The position numbers were made by a program, and so were the translations under genes. Below are positions 60,981-64,000 of a stretch of DNA of 64,000 nucleotides, piece by piece; position 1 is the first letter of the stretch, and the number at the start of each line of letters is the position of its first letter. The DNA comes from RGIG7213 sp045540335 (lineage in GTDB: Bacteria > Bacillota > Clostridia > Oscillospirales > CAG-272). The notes under the pieces are model-generated. The model worked only from the letters and a program-made list of their open reading frames with translations, searched no databases and had not been told where the DNA came from. The stretch is from positions 1-64,000 of the forward strand of contig JAZQHC010000017.1 in assembly GCA_045540335.1 (NCBI GenBank). The letters run 5' to 3'.

Positions 60981-61204
60981 TATCGGCATCCGCAGGGCTT
61001 TATAAAAGCACCGTTTCAATTCGGTGTGAACGAAAAAAACATCGTTTATCTTGATCAAAGGGACTGCGCCGTAAAAAATACGGCGCACCCTTTTCGGCAC
61101 GTGCAGGTATATTAAAAAAAAAGAAGCCGTACGCCGAAAGGGTAGGCCGCGCAACGCGGCAGTCCCTTTGAAAAAAGAAGCTTTTAAAGCCCTGCGCGCC
61201 GATA
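60981..61204. repeat. Nested palindromic element between aminotransferase and kinase genes
   Basis: A ~225-bp multi-branched palindrome. Outer arms TATCGGC/GCCGATA, then CGCAGGGCTTT/AAAGCCCTGCG, hairpin ACCG/CGGT (61010-61025), then CAAAGGGACTGC (61056-61067)/GCAGTCCCTTTG (61159-61170) enclosing GCGCCGTA/TACGGCGC, ACCCTTTTCGGC/GCCGAAAGGGT and GCCGCG/CGCGGC. All arms are nested without conflict. Architecture resembles that of 54072-54256. Confidence 0.8.
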
Positions 61205-61249
61205 CGGATGCGCAAACGGTGCAAAACAGAAAGGTAAAGTAATTTTCAA

Positions 61250-62704
61250 ATGTATGTATTAGGTATAGACGTAGGCACTACGGGTACGAAAACCATCGTT
61301 CTGGGAGAAGACCGTAAGATTCACGGTGTTGCCTACCGCGAATATCCCATAATATCAGCCGCAGGCGGCGTGTCAGAGCAGTCTGCCGAGGACTGGTGGG
61401 ATGCGGTAATATACACCGTTAAAGAAAGCACGAAGGATATCGACAAAACGCAGATAGCCGCGCTTTCGCTTTCAACGCAGGGTGCAACGACCGCCTTCGT
61501 TGACGAGAATTTTAATTCTTTGCGTTCTGCAATAACCTGGATGGATATGCGTGCGTCTGAAGAATGTACCGAGGTTGATAACGTTCTCGGTAAAGAGGGG
61601 ATATATAATATCTGCGGATGGACGACAGACCCCGGCAGCGACGCGGCAAAATTACTGTGGGTAAAAAAGCACGAAAAAGAAGTTTTCGACGATACCTGCA
61701 GCTTCGTATCCACCATTGAATTTATAAATCAAAAGCTTACGGGCGAAAACGTGATAGACCCGACGAACGCCGCCATGCGCCAGATATTTAACATAAATAC
61801 GGGCAAATGGGATAAAGACGTGCTTGATATAATCGGTATAGACGAAAAGCGCTTACCGAGGATAATGCCATCGGGCGCGTTTATAGGAACGCTTACCCCA
61901 AACGCCGCACAGCTTTTGGGCTTGCCGAAAAGCGTAAAGGTTTACAACGGCGCGCACGACCAGTATTGTGCTTCTATCGGCTGCGGTGCGTTAAACGTGG
62001 GGGATATGATGCTTTCAACGGGCACTGCGTGGGTGGTGCTGGGCATCAGCGACAAGCTGACGTATTGCAAAAGCCACATATCACCGGGTATCCACCCGCA
62101 AAAAGGGCTTTACGGAAACATTGCCTCGCTTTCGGGCGTGGGCAACGCCATGAAATGGGTGCGCGACACCTTTGGCGGCGATTACAGATCAATAGATAAA
62201 GAGGCTGAAAAACGCCTTGAAAGTGCCAAAAACATACTGTTTTTCCCGCATTTTTCGGGCGCGGGCTTCCCCTTGAGGGATAGCGCCCTTTACGGCGGAA
62301 TATACGGCTTGCGTTTGGGCAATGATAAATACGATATTGCACGCGCCCTTATGGAAGGGGTTGCCTTCGAGGTGCGCGCGGGGCTTGAAAAATTTGCCGA
62401 GCAGGGCGTTGACATCAGCGCCTTGAAGATAATGGGCGGTGCATCCAGAAGCGACCTGTGGTGTTCGATAGTGGGATACGTTACGGGCTGTAAAATAACA
62501 AGGATGAACAACGCCGAAGCGTGCGCAGTGGGCGCGGCGGCTATTGCCGCTGTGGGCTGCGGCATGACGGACGGATACGTTTCGCTTTCCGAAGGGGAAG
62601 TGCTTGATCTGCCCGATGAAAAAATATACGCGCATTATAATAAAAAATATAAAAAATATATCGAGCTTTGCAGCTCTGTAAAGGAAGTGGCAGACAAATG
62701 GTAG
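61250..62704 (+). CDS. FGGY-family carbohydrate kinase (xylulokinase-like)
   Basis: A 484-residue sugar kinase. DVGTTGTKTIVL binds phosphate, STQGATTAFVDE and ITWMDMRASEE belong to the sugar site, and LSTGTAWVVLG plus GGASRSDLWCSI are the C-lobe ATP motifs. Best fit is xylulokinase, but the FGGY family includes many specificities. It is followed with 7-base overlap by the amidohydrolase gene. Confidence 0.85.
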   Translation: MYVLGIDVGTTGTKTIVLGEDRKIHGVAYREYPIISAAGGVSEQSAEDWWDAVIYTVKESTKDIDKTQIAALSLSTQGATTAFVDENFNSLRSAITWMDMRASEECTEVDNVLGKEGIYNICGWTTDPGSDAAKLLWVKKHEKEVFDDTCSFVSTIEFINQKLTGENVIDPTNAAMRQIFNINTGKWDKDVLDIIGIDEKRLPRIMPSGAFIGTLTPNAAQLLGLPKSVKVYNGAHDQYCASIGCGALNVGDMMLSTGTAWVVLGISDKLTYCKSHISPGIHPQKGLYGNIASLSGVGNAMKWVRDTFGGDYRSIDKEAEKRLESAKNILFFPHFSGAGFPLRDSALYGGIYGLRLGNDKYDIARALMEGVAFEVRAGLEKFAEQGVDISALKIMGGASRSDLWCSIVGYVTGCKITRMNNAEACAVGAAAIAAVGCGMTDGYVSLSEGEVLDLPDEKIYAHYNKKYKKYIELCSSVKEVADKW

Positions 62705-63711
62705 TAGATTATTTCGAAAGAACAAAGGTGGACGATGAATTTTATAAAGAGTTTATAAAAGACAGGATCCCGAAAAAAATTATTGATATGCATATCCACA
62801 TTTCAGACGTGGAAATGCGTAAAAACTGCGTTGCCGACCCTGACGACTGGTCTAACCAGTGCAACTCTATAATGAGATTTCAGGATTACGAATTTTACCG
62901 CGACGCATTTTACCCCGATTCTCAGGTAGAGGCAAACGTTCTTCCCTGCGTTACGAGAGGGCTTGACGTTGTTGCAAACGACAAATACCTTGCAGACCTT
63001 AAAAGGCAGGGCAAGGCAAGATACGCCCACATGATGGTTGACCCCTCGTGGGACCCCGAATTTACCGAAAAGCTTTTGCTTGAAGGCAACTTCGACGGCT
63101 TTAAGCCCTACCCCGACTTCGTTTCGGGTGTTCAAGGTGCGGAAATAGGCCTTTTGGATTTTATCAAGCCCGAGCAGCTTGCCATCGTTAACAAGTACAA
63201 GAAGTCTATCGTTTTGCACCTGCCCCGTGCAGGCAGATTCCCTGATGATAACAACATTAAGGAAATACGCTACGTTAAAGACAAATTTCCGGATATCAAG
63301 CTTATCATAGCACACGTAGGCAGATGCTATTCTATCGACTGGATACAGCGCGCAACCGCAAAGCTTGGCGACGACCGCAACTGGTTCTATTACGACCTTG
63401 CCGCCCTGCTTAACCCCGTAGTGCTTGATTACGTATTTGAAAGATATCCGCTTGACCGTATAATGTACGGTACAGACCTGCCCATATTCCTCTGGCACGG
63501 TAAACGACAATGGACAGACGTTAAATACATAAATATGCCCCGCGAGGATTTCCCCTTCAACAAGCATATAGAAGGCCCCGAAGCGGAAGCAAAATACACG
63601 TTCTTTATTTACGAACAGCTTAAAAGCTTGCTTGACGCTACGTACAAGGCAGGCGGAAAGAAATTGGCTGAAGACATTTTCTATAATAACGCCGTTAACC
63701 TTTTGGGTTAA
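62698..63711 (+). CDS. Amidohydrolase-family (PF04909-type) protein
   Basis: A 337-residue TIM-barrel metal hydrolase. IIDMHIHISD (HxH), LHLPRAGRFPD, IIAHVGRCYSIDW (metal His) and MYGTDLP (metal Asp) are visible. ATG 62698 is preferred, with SD AAGGAAG, as homology begins just after. In such sugar clusters these proteins often act as lactonases or decarboxylases; exact reaction unknown. Confidence 0.8.
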   Translation: MVVDYFERTKVDDEFYKEFIKDRIPKKIIDMHIHISDVEMRKNCVADPDDWSNQCNSIMRFQDYEFYRDAFYPDSQVEANVLPCVTRGLDVVANDKYLADLKRQGKARYAHMMVDPSWDPEFTEKLLLEGNFDGFKPYPDFVSGVQGAEIGLLDFIKPEQLAIVNKYKKSIVLHLPRAGRFPDDNNIKEIRYVKDKFPDIKLIIAHVGRCYSIDWIQRATAKLGDDRNWFYYDLAALLNPVVLDYVFERYPLDRIMYGTDLPIFLWHGKRQWTDVKYINMPREDFPFNKHIEGPEAEAKYTFFIYEQLKSLLDATYKAGGKKLAEDIFYNNAVNLLG

Positions 63712-63726
63712 GAAAGGATGATACAC

Positions 63727-64000
63727 ATGACTAAACCGAAGATAGGGCTTTTGCCGCTTTATATCGCGCTTTACGACCAAACCTCTCCTAAGCGCCGCGT
63801 TCATCTTGAGGGCTTTTACCAAACCTTGTGCAGAGAGCTTCGCTTTAAAGGGCTTGACGTTGTTGAAGCACCTATATGCTGTGTAAAGCCCGAATTTGAA
63901 AGGGCAGTTAAAGAGCTTGAGCTTTCAGGCGTTGATGCGCTTGTTACGCTTCATTTGGCATACTCGCCCTCGCTTGAATCTGCCGACGTTCTTGCAAAAA
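63727..64000 (+). CDS. L-fucose/L-arabinose isomerase-like protein (partial, 3' end outside)
   Basis: The first 91 codons of a protein whose start (KIGLLPLYIALYD, then GVDALVTLHLAYSPS) matches the N-terminal domain of the L-fucose/L-arabinose isomerase-like family. It begins 15 bases after the amidohydrolase gene with SD AAGGATG. The metal-binding part lies outside the window. Confidence 0.75.
   Translation, partial: MTKPKIGLLPLYIALYDQTSPKRRVHLEGFYQTLCRELRFKGLDVVEAPICCVKPEFERAVKELELSGVDALVTLHLAYSPSLESADVLAK

Noticed and set aside
62803..63822. 339-codon frame antisense to the amidohydrolase
   Set aside because: Shadow of a conserved TIM-barrel gene; no SD and no recognisable family.

Overview
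The window looks like chromosome of an uncultured, spore-forming, gut-type member of the class Clostridia. The spoIIAA-spoIIAB-sigF operon, the valine T-box ahead of valS, the L10 leader, the c-di-AMP receptor and the Gram-positive style mreBCD/PBP cluster point there. GC content is moderate, intergenic regions are AT-rich, and nearly all genes are conserved chromosomal families. No tRNA, CRISPR array or complete insertion sequence was seen. Species cannot be named from the sequence alone.

Layout. 1-180: 3' end of a 23S rRNA gene and its terminator. 0.6-4.4 kb: PP2C phosphatase and a membrane Ser/Thr kinase. 4.7-10.6 kb: an export-linked cluster with a GH99-like protein, a lipoprotein carrying the same module and a lipoprotein tyrosine phosphatase. 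10.9-12.4 kb: a sodium/solute symporter. 12.9-15.9 kb: valS under T-box control. 16.4-23.1 kb: a 2153-residue secreted protein with a fibro-slime type domain, plus a 79-residue follower protein. 23.6-26.1 kb: an AroE-AroK fusion and RarA. 26.1-27.0 kb: an unusual repeat-rich region ahead of a phage-type replication gene. 27-30.4 kb: c-di-AMP receptor, YqeG-type phosphatase, lexA, rplJ-rplL. 30.5-31.9 kb: a segment bounded by 83-bp direct repeats, with a small membrane-protein gene behind a structured leader. 32-34.9 kb: tcdA, yfbR and a surface-anchored CBM9-like protein. 35.2-41.6 kb: spoIIA operon, then yceD-rpmF-DUF512-der-plsY. 42-46.3 kb: an orphan peptide-binding lipoprotein, a repressor/membrane-protein switch, DUF6873 and rpmB. 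46.5-51 kb: recA-recX-cysK-birA and proB. 51.2-59.3 kb: zapA, U32 peptidase, dut, maf, mreBCD and PBP2. 59.4-64 kb: a catabolic cluster (aminotransferase, FGGY kinase, amidohydrolase, isomerase) running off the end.

How it works together. Most promoters found have TTGAYW-N16-18-TATAAT form and very often an extra TGn before the -10. One 12-bp operator, GAAYATTTGTTC, occurs at lexA (twice), recA and the replication-type gene at 26.5 kb, defining a small SOS regulon. The least ordinary parts are (1) 26.14-26.40 kb, holding a 20-bp tandem repeat, a heptamer array, five helically phased DnaA-box-like sites and an SOS box before a DUF6291-type gene; (2) the 31.26-31.49 kb leader, which folds like a riboswitch with mutually exclusive terminator and antiterminator; (3) two nested-palindrome intergenic elements (54.07 and 60.98 kb); and (4) a dispersed ~310-bp repeat found directly behind intrinsic terminators.
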